DNA from: Stieleria varia
GTDB taxonomy: Bacteria; Planctomycetota; Planctomycetia; Pirellulales; Pirellulaceae
DNA length: 64,000 bases
Assembly (NCBI RefSeq): GCF_038443385.1
Contig: NZ_CP151726.1
Location: forward strand, 9,238,001-9,302,000
Direction of reading: 5' to 3'
The position numbers and the translations under genes are program-made. Below the pieces are notes generated by a model, which saw only the letters and a list, made by a program, of their open reading frames with translations, made no database searches and was not told the origin of the DNA. This document shows positions 26,998 to 35,455 of this stretch, in pieces (position 1 is the first letter of the stretch; each line of letters starts with the position of its first letter).

Positions 26998-28421
26998 GCA
27001 AGAATCTCCTGTATCAAATGACCGTGCACATCGGTCAGCCGTCGTTCGATACCATTGTGATAGAACGTCAGTCGCGTGTGATCGATGCCCAGCAGATGCA
27101 GAGCGGTCGCGTGCAGGTCGTAGCTGTAGGTAGGATTTTCGACGGCCGTGTAACCAAGCTCATCCGTAGTCCCGTAGCCGACTCCGCCTTTGATTCCGCC
27201 GCCCGCGAGCCATGCGGTGAAAGCTCCTGCATTGTGGTCGCGTCCTTTTCCCCCATCGCCCTGAGCGGCTGGCTGACGACCAAACTCCGTGGTGCAGATG
27301 ACCAACGTGTCGTCGAGCATTCCCTGTTGTTTGAGATCTGTCAGCAACGCCGATGCGCCGGCGTCCAACACAGCTCCCCAGTAACCGTGGTCGCGACTCA
27401 GGTCCTCATGGCTGTCCCAATTCGGTCGAATCTTTTTGGCGGTCGTGTTCTCGGCTCCGCAGTAGATCTGCACAAAACGCACGCCGCGCTGAGCCAGTCG
27501 CCTTGCCAATAAACACTGTCGCCCGAACGGGCCGATCTCCGGGTGATCGGTGTGATAGAGTTGTTGTGTTGCGGCGGTTTCTCGGCTCAGGTCGGTCGCT
27601 TCGGGTGCGCTGAGCTGCAACTGCGCCGCCATTTCATACGCCTTGATTCGGGCGTCCAGTTCACTGTTGCCGCTGCGGGACTGCTGATGCAGGCGATTGA
27701 GCTTTTGTAAAAACTCCAGGCCTGCCCGATCCGTCGTCGGAGTGACTTCCGCGATGCCTTTGGGCGGAAACAGGTCAGCGATGGGTTGACTGGGATTGCT
27801 TGTATCGAGCGTCGTAGCTTGGTGCTCTGCAGGCAGAAAACCGGCCCCCCAATTGATGATGCCGCCGGGCGGCAGGCCTCTCGGGTCCGGCAAGACGACG
27901 AAGGCGGGCAGGTCATCGGCTTCGCTGCCCAGGCCATACGTCACCCACGATCCCATACTGGGAAAGCCGGGCAAGGTGAAACCGGTATTCATCATGAAAC
28001 ACGCCGGGCCGTGCAACGCGGTCTTGCTGTGCATCGAATAAATGAACGCCATGTCGTCGACGCAAGTCGCAAGTCTCGGAAACAAATCGCTCATCCAACG
28101 ACCGGACTCGCCGTGCTGACGAAATTTCCAATGACTGCCTCGACAGTTGCCAGGCTTGGACGCAAAGAACTGCAATGTTCCGTCGGTATCGAACGGCTTT
28201 CCATTGCGTTTTTCGAGTTCCGGCTTGTAATCAAACGTGTCGACTTGGCTCATTCCTCCGGGGCAAAAGATTTGAATCACACGCCGCGCCTTTGAGGCAT
28301 GGTGTGACTGCGATCGGCCTTCGCCCGCCAGCATCGCCGTCAATGCCAGCCCACCAAGTCCACCACCGGCGGTCTGCAAAAACTCTCGTCGTGAATGACT
28401 TGCGTTCGGATCAATCGACAT
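26994..28421 (-). CDS. DUF1501 protein with Tat signal
   Basis: The start at 28421 (MSIDPNASHSRREFLQ) overlaps the upstream gene by 11 bases and gives 475 residues. The longer frame to 28541 is antisense to nothing useful and lacks family similarity. A Tat motif (SRREFLQTAGGGLGGLAL) is followed by IFCPGGMSQVDTFDYKPEL, HSKTALHGPACFMMNTGF, ICTTEFGRQPAAQGDGGKG and GRDHNAGAFTAWLAGGG. The last residues RRLTDVHGHLIQEILA match the paralogues. It is the partner of the cytochrome gene upstream. The repeated cytochrome plus DUF1501 arrangement in one operon indicates duplication followed by divergence of the binding domains. Confidence 0.9.
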   Translation of the reverse strand: MSIDPNASHSRREFLQTAGGGLGGLALTAMLAGEGRSQSHHASKARRVIQIFCPGGMSQVDTFDYKPELEKRNGKPFDTDGTLQFFASKPGNCRGSHWKFRQHGESGRWMSDLFPRLATCVDDMAFIYSMHSKTALHGPACFMMNTGFTLPGFPSMGSWVTYGLGSEADDLPAFVVLPDPRGLPPGGIINWGAGFLPAEHQATTLDTSNPSQPIADLFPPKGIAEVTPTTDRAGLEFLQKLNRLHQQSRSGNSELDARIKAYEMAAQLQLSAPEATDLSRETAATQQLYHTDHPEIGPFGRQCLLARRLAQRGVRFVQIYCGAENTTAKKIRPNWDSHEDLSRDHGYWGAVLDAGASALLTDLKQQGMLDDTLVICTTEFGRQPAAQGDGGKGRDHNAGAFTAWLAGGGIKGGVGYGTTDELGYTAVENPTYSYDLHATALHLLGIDHTRLTFYHNGIERRLTDVHGHLIQEILA

Positions 28422-31400
28422 ACACAAACTCGTTCGAATTGAAGAGTGACCGGCACAGCGAGAACAATCCCTGCTTATCCACGAGTTCCGTCGCAAGACG
28501 AGTTTCTTCGGCGGATGGCTGCCGTCCAAACGCCAACGCAAAGGCTCGCCTGACTTGATCGCCCGAATCGTTTCCAGCCTCCTTTTCGAGTCGCTCGGCG
28601 AAGTAATGAGACTGCCGGAGCATGAAATCGTTGTTGTAAAGTGCCAACGATTGCAGCGGCGTCGTGGTCGTCTGTCGCCGTGGCGTCAGGTTGGCCGGGT
28701 CGGGACAATCGAGCGTGGTGAGAAATCTGTCAGGCGTAGTACGAACGATGTAGCGATAAATGCTGCGTCGCCAAAGCGATGGTTTGTCGGCAGTGATGTA
28801 AGTATAAATCGGAGCGTAAGCGTCCTGGTACTGAAAATCCTCAAAGCCGGGACCACCGCGATGGAGACTCAGTTTGCCGCTGACGAACAAAACGGAATCG
28901 CGAATCGCTTCGGCGTCGATGCGGCGTGGATTCTGACGCCAAAGAAGCCGGTTGTCGGCGTCGATCTCCGCAGGGTTGGCACCCTTGCCCGTGTCGGTTT
29001 GTCCTGCCGTTGATTGGGAAGGTTGAGAACCTGCACCACGTTTGTACGCCTCGCTTGTGACGATCAACCGATGCATGGCCTTGAGGGACCAGTTGCGTTT
29101 GGCAAACTCGTCAGCCAGCCAGTCGAGCAACTCGGGGTGTGATGGCCGTCCGCCTCCGTATCCAAAATCGCTGGGCGTATCGACCAGTCCTGTGCCGAAA
29201 TTCCATTGCCACAAACGATTGACGATCACGCGGCGGACAAGCGAGTTGTCCGGATGTGTGATCCAGCCCGCCAATGCAGCTCGACGTTCGCCTTCACCGG
29301 ACTCCAACGTTCCCAACTCGGGATCCAGCATCGCCAGCGCAGAAAACGATGCGGGAGCCAGCGCACCGCCACTGGGAGATTCCGGGTCGCCCCGAGTCAA
29401 TAGCCGCACCGCCGGAACAGACTCTTCTGCGACGACTCCATAGAATCGCGGCGGCGGACCGAGCGACTCAAGCTCTTGCTCAATCTGCTCACGTTCAGCG
29501 TCGATCTCCGCGAGCCGCGCGCGAGTTTTATCCGTCGGCGTCGCTGGCTCTGCCAGTTTCACTCGCGGATCACCGAAGCCGATCTGATCCATGCTGTAGC
29601 CGTTCCCGCCATCGGTGGAAACCAGTGTCAGAAAGCGAGTCGACGCAGGTAGTTCGACGTCGATTTCCTGCAAACCCTTGGCTCGTTGTAGCTCGCGAAA
29701 TTCGGCGACCTTCCGTCCGTCCACGAACACCCACGCATCGGCAAAGTGGTTGCCGATGGCACCAAAGTAACCCACCTTGGCCGTGAAACGCATGTGGGGC
29801 AGGTTTGCAACCTGCCTCTTTTCTGATGTTTGCGGCAGGTTGAAAACCTGCCCCACGAGAGGTGATGGGGTATCCAAGAGGGCACGCCCGATGGCCGCAA
29901 CATCAAAAGTGATCCCCGCGTTCGCGTGCAATCCCAGCAGGCTATGGCCGTCTTTTGTAAAGTCGATTCCGTCCAATTCTGGAGAATGCTGACTAGCGAC
30001 CGGGCCGTTGCGAATCATGTCCCACGCCTTGCCCGATGTTTTGGGAAGACCCGTGATCGTGACCCCGGTGGAACTGACGGGAATCTCTGCAACGCCGTTT
30101 TCACCATCTGGTATGAAAACACCATCGACGAAGTCAAACGGGGATGGCGAAAATGTGTTGGTCACCACATTTCCAAGGTTACCGAAGTCGCGGGTTTGCA
30201 CCTTGGCGTTTCGCGGATCGATGGCGTTTCGATAGGTTCCCGAGCCGAGTCCATTTCCGCCGCCAACGATGTCTGCAAGATTTAGCCCTACGCCTTCCAA
30301 CCTTCCTTGCTCAAAATCAAGCTGGTTGCGCCGATCGGTCAGTTCCTGTTTTTGTGATTCGTACTGTTTGAGAGCCGCAGCGCTGACCACTCGGTCGCCA
30401 CGCTTGACTCCGGCAAAGACCGCTCGCAACCGGTAATACTCCTGCTGCGAGATCGGATCGAGTTTGTGATCGTGGCACCTCGCGCAATGAACGGTCATCC
30501 CCATCGTGGCCGTCATGACTTGAGTGGCCATGTCATCCAGATCGAGCGATCTGGCCGCTCGACGCAGTTCGGGACTCTTTGTCTCCACCTGACCGACAAA
30601 GTCCCATGGACCGGCGGCAAGAAATCCGGTCGCAACCACCGCATGTTCGTTGTCCGGCCAGAGCACATCGCCTGCGATTTGCTCCTGTAAAAATCGGTCG
30701 TACGGTTTGTCTTCATTCAACGCACGGATCACATAGTCACGATAACGCCACGCGTTGTCCCGCCGTTGGTCACGCTCAAAACCGTGCGTGTCGGCGTAGT
30801 GAGCGATGTCCAACCAGTGTTGGGCAAAGCGTTCGCCATAGTGTGGAGAAGCCAACATCCGGTCGACGAGCTTTTCGTATGCCTCCGGGTCGGTGTCAGA
30901 AACAAACGCTTCAACCGCTTCCGGCGTCGGCGGCAATCCATGCAGATCAAACGACAGACGCCGAATCAGCGTGCGTCGGTCGGCTGGTGGGCTTGGCGTC
31001 AGTTGGTGCAGGGCGAGCTTGGTATCGATGAACTCATCGATACCGCATGGTTCGCCAGAATGCTTTTCGCCGGATCCTGGCGATTGTTTTTTGTTTGAGG
31101 ACTGATGGCGAAGTCCACTGCGAAGTGGTTGGTACGCCCACCATGACGCATCGGCTTTCGACTTCTCTTTGACAACAACGCCATCAGGCCACTTCGCCCC
31201 TTGGACAATCCATCGCCGCAGCAAGTCCACCTCCGTGTTGGAGAGTGGCGTCGCTTCCTGTGGCATCGCCGGCGGCTCGCCATCCTGAGACATGACCAAA
31301 TCGATCAGGTAACTGGCATCGGGAGTCCCGGCAATGACAAACTCGTTCGCCTTCAGGTCGTCGAAAGTTTCCAGCGATACATCGCCTTTGTCGCTGACCG

Positions 31401-31536
31401 ACGAATGACAGCGGATGCAGTGCTGTTCAAAGATCGGCGCGATCTGCGTCTGAAAATCGATCGACCTCTCGTCGGCTCGGCAGAGCGTACAAATCGACAG
31501 CAGAATCAATGCGAGTGAGATTTGCCGAGACTTCAT
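28411..31536 (-). CDS. PSD1-type cytochrome (DUF1549/DUF1553) with NPCBM-like domain and in-frame repeat insertion
   Basis: The 1041-residue exported product shows heme motif CIRCH (Cys40-His44), DUF1549 (RRLSFDLHGLPPTPEAVEAF), a second heme-like motif in TVHCARCHDHKLDPI, a beta-rich NPCBM/NEW2-like middle (WVFVDGRKVAEFRELQ, MDQIGFGDPRV) and DUF1553 (VNRLWQWNFGTGLVDTPSDFG). Within the binding domain the peptide GQVFNLPQTSEKRQVANLP is encoded by a palindromic intergenic repeat that keeps the frame open. The ATG overlaps the GntR stop by four bases, placing the regulator and this gene on one message. The insertion lies between strands, so the protein may still fold. Confidence 0.88.
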   Translation of the reverse strand: MKSRQISLALILLSICTLCRADERSIDFQTQIAPIFEQHCIRCHSSVSDKGDVSLETFDDLKANEFVIAGTPDASYLIDLVMSQDGEPPAMPQEATPLSNTEVDLLRRWIVQGAKWPDGVVVKEKSKADASWWAYQPLRSGLRHQSSNKKQSPGSGEKHSGEPCGIDEFIDTKLALHQLTPSPPADRRTLIRRLSFDLHGLPPTPEAVEAFVSDTDPEAYEKLVDRMLASPHYGERFAQHWLDIAHYADTHGFERDQRRDNAWRYRDYVIRALNEDKPYDRFLQEQIAGDVLWPDNEHAVVATGFLAAGPWDFVGQVETKSPELRRAARSLDLDDMATQVMTATMGMTVHCARCHDHKLDPISQQEYYRLRAVFAGVKRGDRVVSAAALKQYESQKQELTDRRNQLDFEQGRLEGVGLNLADIVGGGNGLGSGTYRNAIDPRNAKVQTRDFGNLGNVVTNTFSPSPFDFVDGVFIPDGENGVAEIPVSSTGVTITGLPKTSGKAWDMIRNGPVASQHSPELDGIDFTKDGHSLLGLHANAGITFDVAAIGRALLDTPSPLVGQVFNLPQTSEKRQVANLPHMRFTAKVGYFGAIGNHFADAWVFVDGRKVAEFRELQRAKGLQEIDVELPASTRFLTLVSTDGGNGYSMDQIGFGDPRVKLAEPATPTDKTRARLAEIDAEREQIEQELESLGPPPRFYGVVAEESVPAVRLLTRGDPESPSGGALAPASFSALAMLDPELGTLESGEGERRAALAGWITHPDNSLVRRVIVNRLWQWNFGTGLVDTPSDFGYGGGRPSHPELLDWLADEFAKRNWSLKAMHRLIVTSEAYKRGAGSQPSQSTAGQTDTGKGANPAEIDADNRLLWRQNPRRIDAEAIRDSVLFVSGKLSLHRGGPGFEDFQYQDAYAPIYTYITADKPSLWRRSIYRYIVRTTPDRFLTTLDCPDPANLTPRRQTTTTPLQSLALYNNDFMLRQSHYFAERLEKEAGNDSGDQVRRAFALAFGRQPSAEETRLATELVDKQGLFSLCRSLFNSNEFVYVD
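29794..29856. repeat. Palindromic REP-like element inside a coding sequence
   Basis: Two 23-bp arms (gtggggcaggtttgcaacctgcc and its near reverse complement) are separated by 17 bases, differing at one position. Each arm is itself palindromic around ggcaggtt/aacctgcc. Such units are typical intergenic repeats of planctomycete genomes. Confidence 0.85.
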
Positions 31537-32234
31537 GCGAGAGCCTCTTTTTTCAAACGCGAGAGAACAACATCCATGTGCTCCCGCATCGCTCGTTCTG
31601 CGGCGTTCGCGTCATGATCCGCGATGGCAGCTACGATCTCGCGATGCAGCCGGCGACCAAGTTTGTTTTCTCGCGGCGATGGCGTGGTGCGTACCATCTG
31701 AGTGAGGACAAACTCGTAAATCACCTCAATCATGTTCTGCATCAGCGGATTGCCCGCGATGTCGATCAACCTGCGATGGAAACGAAAGTCCAGCTCCAAT
31801 GCTTCGGCGTACGGCAGATTCTGATCGTCAAGCTGCTTCAACAAGGCGGTCAGCTCTGCGACGTCTTCTTCGGTGGCCAATTCCGCCGCTTGCCGCGCTG
31901 CCTGCACTTCAATTGCCGTCCGCAATTCCGCGTAGGAGCGTAGTTCCTGCGGCGAGATCGTGACCGCGGAACGCAGCAACCGCACGCAGTTGGCCAGACT
32001 CGTGCGGCTTGCGACAAACGTGCCGCGTCCACGTTGGATATCGACAAGCCCCATGCTTTGCAGACGAGCAAGCGCCTCACGCAAGACGGGCCGACTCACC
32101 TTGAGCTGCTCGACTAGGTCATGCTCCCCGGGCAACCGTTGTCCTGCCGACAAGTTTTGCTCTTCGATGACCCGGGCAATCCGCTGGACGACCAGATCCG
32201 CCGTCGTCTGCCGCTGGATCGCTTCGATTTGCAT
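31533..32234 (-). CDS. GntR/FadR-family transcriptional regulator (FCD domain)
   Basis: The 233-residue protein has an N-terminal winged helix-turn-helix (RLPGEHDLVEQLKVSRPVLREALARLQSMGLVDIQRGRGTFV), written here in shorter form: PGEHDLVEQL, SRPVLREALARL, GRGTFV. A C-terminal all-helical FCD domain carries ELDFRFHRRLIDIAGN and LHREIVAAIADHDA, with Asp/His residues typical of the metal and ligand pocket. FCD regulators sense sugar acids or related carboxylates. It is the first gene of the 16-kb operon and is translationally coupled to the cytochrome gene, so it likely controls that operon and itself. A GTCAGAC site stands 30 bases upstream. Confidence 0.9.
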   Translation of the reverse strand: MQIEAIQRQTTADLVVQRIARVIEEQNLSAGQRLPGEHDLVEQLKVSRPVLREALARLQSMGLVDIQRGRGTFVASRTSLANCVRLLRSAVTISPQELRSYAELRTAIEVQAARQAAELATEEDVAELTALLKQLDDQNLPYAEALELDFRFHRRLIDIAGNPLMQNMIEVIYEFVLTQMVRTTPSPRENKLGRRLHREIVAAIADHDANAAERAMREHMDVVLSRLKKEALA

Positions 32235-32263
32235 AGAATCACCTCAGGATGCACGTGTCAACA

Positions 32264-32272
32264 TGTCAGACA
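32264..32272. promoter_or_regulatory. Candidate GntR/FCD operator
   Basis: The 9-bp palindrome tgtcagaca contains GTCAGAC, which fits the GTCnGAC core of FadR/LldR-type operators. It lies about 30 bp upstream of the regulator's start codon. One copy only is seen, so binding is inferred. Confidence 0.45.
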
Positions 32273-32355
32273 GGTTAAGCAGGCCACTCCCCAGCGTCAA
32301 GTTCGCGTTCCGTCCGGCAGTCCAACGCGCTGTCGCCCTCCTGCCATGAGGTTCC

Positions 32356-32368
32356 TGAGAATTTCTCA
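32356..32368. promoter_or_regulatory. 13-bp palindrome upstream of DUF1559 gene
   Basis: tgagaatttctca is a perfect 6-bp inverted repeat around one central base, about 90 bp before the DUF1559 start. It may be a regulator site. Its protein is unknown. Confidence 0.3.
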
Positions 32369-32454
32369 AGAAAATTGGCGGTTCTGGTCCGTCAATTCCC
32401 CTTCTGTCAGGTGCCTACAACACTTGTCCTCTCCTGATTGCTGGCGGAAGCGCG

Positions 32455-33360
32455 ATGCGAAGAAGACCTTATTCAATACCCGTTGAACATCTCTGTTCAG
32501 AGAAACGTCCGCAGTATGAATCTCTCCGCAATGCGTTCACGCTGATTGAGTTGCTCGTGGCGATTGCGATCATCGGAATCTTGGTTGGACTGTTATTGCC
32601 TGGCGTTCAGGCCGCGCGTGAAGCGACTCGCCGAACTCAATGCAGCAACCAAGTTCGCCAAGTCGCATTAGCGTTTCACAATCATCAAAATCAGTTCAAG
32701 CATTTACCCTCAGGTGGTTGGCGATTTGATACGCCGCCTACCTACGTTGGAAGCAACCCAGTGATTGGCGCTGAACAGCGAGCGGGTTGGGCATTTCAAT
32801 TACTGCCTTTCATTGAAGCGACCGCTACGTGGCAAGCAGGCGTCGAAGAATCGATTGGCTTGCCAACACAAGTGTATTTTTGCCCGTCGCGTCGATCTGC
32901 TCAAACGATCACAGTTCCCGACAACTACGACCCGCCGATAACTGGCGGCGACATCACACATGCTTTGATCGACTACGCGGCAAGCAACCGTGATGGAACG
33001 GGCGTTGTTCGGCGTTTCAGCCCACGTCGCATGCGTGACATCCTTGATGGAACGAGCGACACGTTATTGGTCGCAGAGAAGCGTCTGAACGTAACTTTCG
33101 TTGGCACACCGCAAGACGATGACAACGAAGGTTATACGGCAGGTTGGAACACCGACACGATGCGCAGCACATTGAAGCAGCCATTGCCGGACATCAAAGG
33201 GCTGGGCGATGGCGACGATCGATTTGGTTCGTCACATCCAGGCCTTTTCATCATCGCACTGGCAGACGGTTCTTGTCGAACGGTGGACTACTCCATTGAC
33301 TCAGAGGTATTTCGGCAACTCGGCGACATTGATGACGGCTCCGTGATTGAGGAGTACTAG
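32455..33360 (+). CDS. DUF1559 prepilin-like (pseudopilin) protein
   Basis: The 301-residue product has an N-terminal cleavage/methylation segment, AFTLIELLVAIAIIGILVG, followed by the DUF1559 core: QAAREATRRTQCSNQVRQVA, AFHNHQNQFKHLPSGGW, AGWAFQLLPFIE, FCPSRR, and the C-terminal LADGSCRTV block. Typical members have a Gly before the Phe of the signal. Here the residue is Ala (RNAFTLIE), which may still be cleaved. It is shorter than the 408-residue paralogue in this window. DUF1559 proteins are numerous in planctomycetes and may form pilus-like or surface structures. The 5' limit is uncertain, because the long leader (MRRRPYSIPVEHLC) could start later. Confidence 0.82.
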   Translation: MRRRPYSIPVEHLCSEKRPQYESLRNAFTLIELLVAIAIIGILVGLLLPGVQAAREATRRTQCSNQVRQVALAFHNHQNQFKHLPSGGWRFDTPPTYVGSNPVIGAEQRAGWAFQLLPFIEATATWQAGVEESIGLPTQVYFCPSRRSAQTITVPDNYDPPITGGDITHALIDYAASNRDGTGVVRRFSPRRMRDILDGTSDTLLVAEKRLNVTFVGTPQDDDNEGYTAGWNTDTMRSTLKQPLPDIKGLGDGDDRFGSSHPGLFIIALADGSCRTVDYSIDSEVFRQLGDIDDGSVIEEY

Positions 33361-33581
33361 TACGCAGAAACGTCACTTTCTCACTAAACATGCTGCGAGA
33401 GGCAGCCTAGCAAGCACCAGCGGGACTTAAGCAACGAGCGATCAGTTAATGGGGTAGTGGCTGAGTTCATGAGTCCTCTCGCAGGGGACTCGCGACCTCG
33501 TCGACTACGTGGTGCGTCACTTATTGATGGTGCGTTGATAAGGCTCCAAAGTTCGCGTTCGAGTAACAAACCGACGAAGTC
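33361..33581. other. Intergenic region before glycosyltransferase operon
   Basis: No gene seen. The inverted repeat gagtcctctcgcaggggactc (about 33469-33490) is a candidate transcriptional end structure or palindrome. It lacks a T-tract, so it is not called a terminator. Confidence 0.4.
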
Positions 33582-34226
33582 ATGAACAAAAACACAACCC
33601 GTGGGGCAACGAATGAGCCTCGGCCAGTCCGACATTATCGGAGCCTCGCTTTTGCAGTGCCCTTATCGATTGGATTGGGGCTACTGACATGGTACGTATT
33701 GCTGCCCGAGGATCCCGTTGTGGTTTTAGTAAGAGAGCTTCAGTCAGCCGACGCCGAAGATCGCTATGACGCGGCGAAAGACTTGGAGGAATTGGGAGCA
33801 AACGCGTTGCAAGCGATCGATGCACTGTCGGTCGCGTTACGCGATAGCGAGCAAAAAGTGCGGTATCGCGCGGCAAAGGCGCTTTCACGAATGGGACCAC
33901 CTGCTGCAAGAGCCGTTCCGTCGTTGGCGGAGGCGTTAAAGGACACAGAACGGGACGTTCGATACTACGCCGCAAAAGCGCTCTACAAGATCGACAACGA
34001 TGCTGCGCCAGCGCTTCAGCCAATCATCCAAGTGCTGGACCAAGGTGAAACCGATCCAGACATACGTCGCTATCTCGTGAAAACGCTTGGAGAGATCGGC
34101 GAAGATAGTGAAGAGGCTCACCGCGTCGTCAAGAAGTTGGCACGAGATCCAGACCCTCGAGTTCGAGAGGAAGTCACTGAAGTTCTCGGAGAGTTCAAAG
34201 AAGAGGAAGATCGAGTCTCGCAATGA
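33582..34226 (+). CDS. Membrane-anchored HEAT-repeat protein
   Basis: The 214-residue product has a short basic N-terminus, one hydrophobic anchor (LAFAVPLSIGLGLLTWYVLL) and four to five HEAT/PBS-like helical repeats: AEDRYDAAKDLEELGANAL, SEQKVRYRAAKALSRMG, ERDVRYYAAKALYKIDN, DPDIRRYLVKTLGEIGED and DPRVREEVTEVLGEF. Such repeats usually serve protein-protein binding. The stop overlaps the next ATG by four bases, coupling it to the glycosyltransferase operon. A scaffold for the enzymes on the inner membrane is inferred. The anchor and repeat count are read directly from the translation. Confidence 0.72.
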   Translation: MNKNTTRGATNEPRPVRHYRSLAFAVPLSIGLGLLTWYVLLPEDPVVVLVRELQSADAEDRYDAAKDLEELGANALQAIDALSVALRDSEQKVRYRAAKALSRMGPPAARAVPSLAEALKDTERDVRYYAAKALYKIDNDAAPALQPIIQVLDQGETDPDIRRYLVKTLGEIGEDSEEAHRVVKKLARDPDPRVREEVTEVLGEFKEEEDRVSQ

Positions 34227-35455
34227 ATCTACACTTTCCAACTATCAAGAAGCTTGGGTCCGAACCACGGATCGCCCTGTATTCCCACGACACCATGGGA
34301 CTGGGGCATTTACGCCGCAACATCCTGATTGCGTCGATCTTGGCCGAATCTCCAATCAACGCGAACGTTTTGGTCGTGTCAGGAGCGAGGGAAGCTTGCC
34401 ATTTTGCCATGATGGCGGGCGTCGATTGTGTTACGCTCCCATCGCTTTGCAAGGATGTGTCCGGCGACTACACCGGTAAGCACTTGCGATGGACATTTCG
34501 CGAAACCACATCGCTTCGCTCCAAGATCCTAGCATCAACACTGAACGCTTTTTCGCCCGATGTATTCATTGTCGACAAAGTCCCGCGGGGCATCGGCAAC
34601 GAATTGGACGAGGCACTCGCTGACATCGGTGAAAAAGGAACAACACGATGCGTGCTTGGACTACGCGAGATCCTGGACGATCCCGCGACGGTCATGAAGC
34701 AATGGATCGAATGTGACGCCGAGAAAACGATTCGTGACCACTACGACGAAGTATGGATCTACGGTGATTCCGCTATCTATGATTCGGTTCAACAGTATGC
34801 GTTCGGATGCGAAACAGCGGATCGTTGTGTGTACACGGGATTCTTGGATCAAAGTCGGCGAATCAATCCATCGATACGACGAAACTGTCCAGAACACCAA
34901 GCAGAATCGATAGCCGTATGTGTGATCGGTGGCGGGCAAGACGGAATGCAACTTGCCTCAGCATTCGCATCAGCTCGCATGCCGCTGGGTTGGAAAGGAA
35001 TTCTGATCACAGGGCCCTTCTTACCCGAAGCAGACCGGATGTGGCTACGTCAAACCGTTGCGTCAAAGTCCGACTGCGAGCTGGTAGAAAACCTCGTTGA
35101 GGCGGACGGGTACATCTCGCAGGCGGATCGAGTGGTTTCGATGGCGGGTTACAACACCATCGCATCCATCCTCTCGTTCGAAAAACCTGCGTTGGTCGTT
35201 CCGCGCATGGCACCGCGACGCGAGCAATGGATTCGCGCTAATGAACTTGCTCGCCATGGCCTGCTGACAACTCTCTCGCCCGACGATCTCACGCCGAGGG
35301 CAATCACAGATTGGATCGAGTGCCCTGACGTGCCCAAACCGACTGCGAATTCGGTCGACCTGGGGGGGCTAGATCGCATTGTCGAAAGCGTCAACCGCTG
35401 GCTTCCACAGCGTTCCGCGTCCTCAACACAACCATCGGAGGTGTCCATTGTTTGA
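34223..35455 (+). CDS. Predicted glycosyltransferase of the MurG-like fold (COG4671 type)
   Basis: The 410-residue protein starts with ATG at 34223, overlapping the HEAT gene stop. The N-terminal motif YSHDTMGLGHLRRN, then VVSGAREACHF, IVDKVPRGIGNELDEAL and the C-terminal AVCVIGGGQDGMQLASAF, GYNTIASILSFEKPALVVPR and RANELARHGL match a GT-B type, UDP-sugar-using family (predicted glycosyltransferase, COG4671). It lacks membrane segments, so it acts on the cytoplasmic face. It begins a run of three different glycosyltransferase genes, which suggests assembly of an oligosaccharide with at least three sugars on a lipid or protein acceptor. Confidence 0.75.
   Translation: MNLHFPTIKKLGSEPRIALYSHDTMGLGHLRRNILIASILAESPINANVLVVSGAREACHFAMMAGVDCVTLPSLCKDVSGDYTGKHLRWTFRETTSLRSKILASTLNAFSPDVFIVDKVPRGIGNELDEALADIGEKGTTRCVLGLREILDDPATVMKQWIECDAEKTIRDHYDEVWIYGDSAIYDSVQQYAFGCETADRCVYTGFLDQSRRINPSIRRNCPEHQAESIAVCVIGGGQDGMQLASAFASARMPLGWKGILITGPFLPEADRMWLRQTVASKSDCELVENLVEADGYISQADRVVSMAGYNTIASILSFEKPALVVPRMAPRREQWIRANELARHGLLTTLSPDDLTPRAITDWIECPDVPKPTANSVDLGGLDRIVESVNRWLPQRSASSTQPSEVSIV

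Larger units (their letters stand above)
32235..32454. promoter_or_regulatory. Divergent intergenic region between GntR operon and DUF1559 gene
   Basis: This 220-bp region must hold promoters for both directions. Two short palindromes were seen and are listed separately. No other gene was found. Confidence 0.6.

Noticed and set aside
33384..33635. Minus-strand 83-codon frame in the gap before the HEAT gene
   Set aside because: No ribosome-binding site, no homology-like motif, and it overlaps the start of the real gene.
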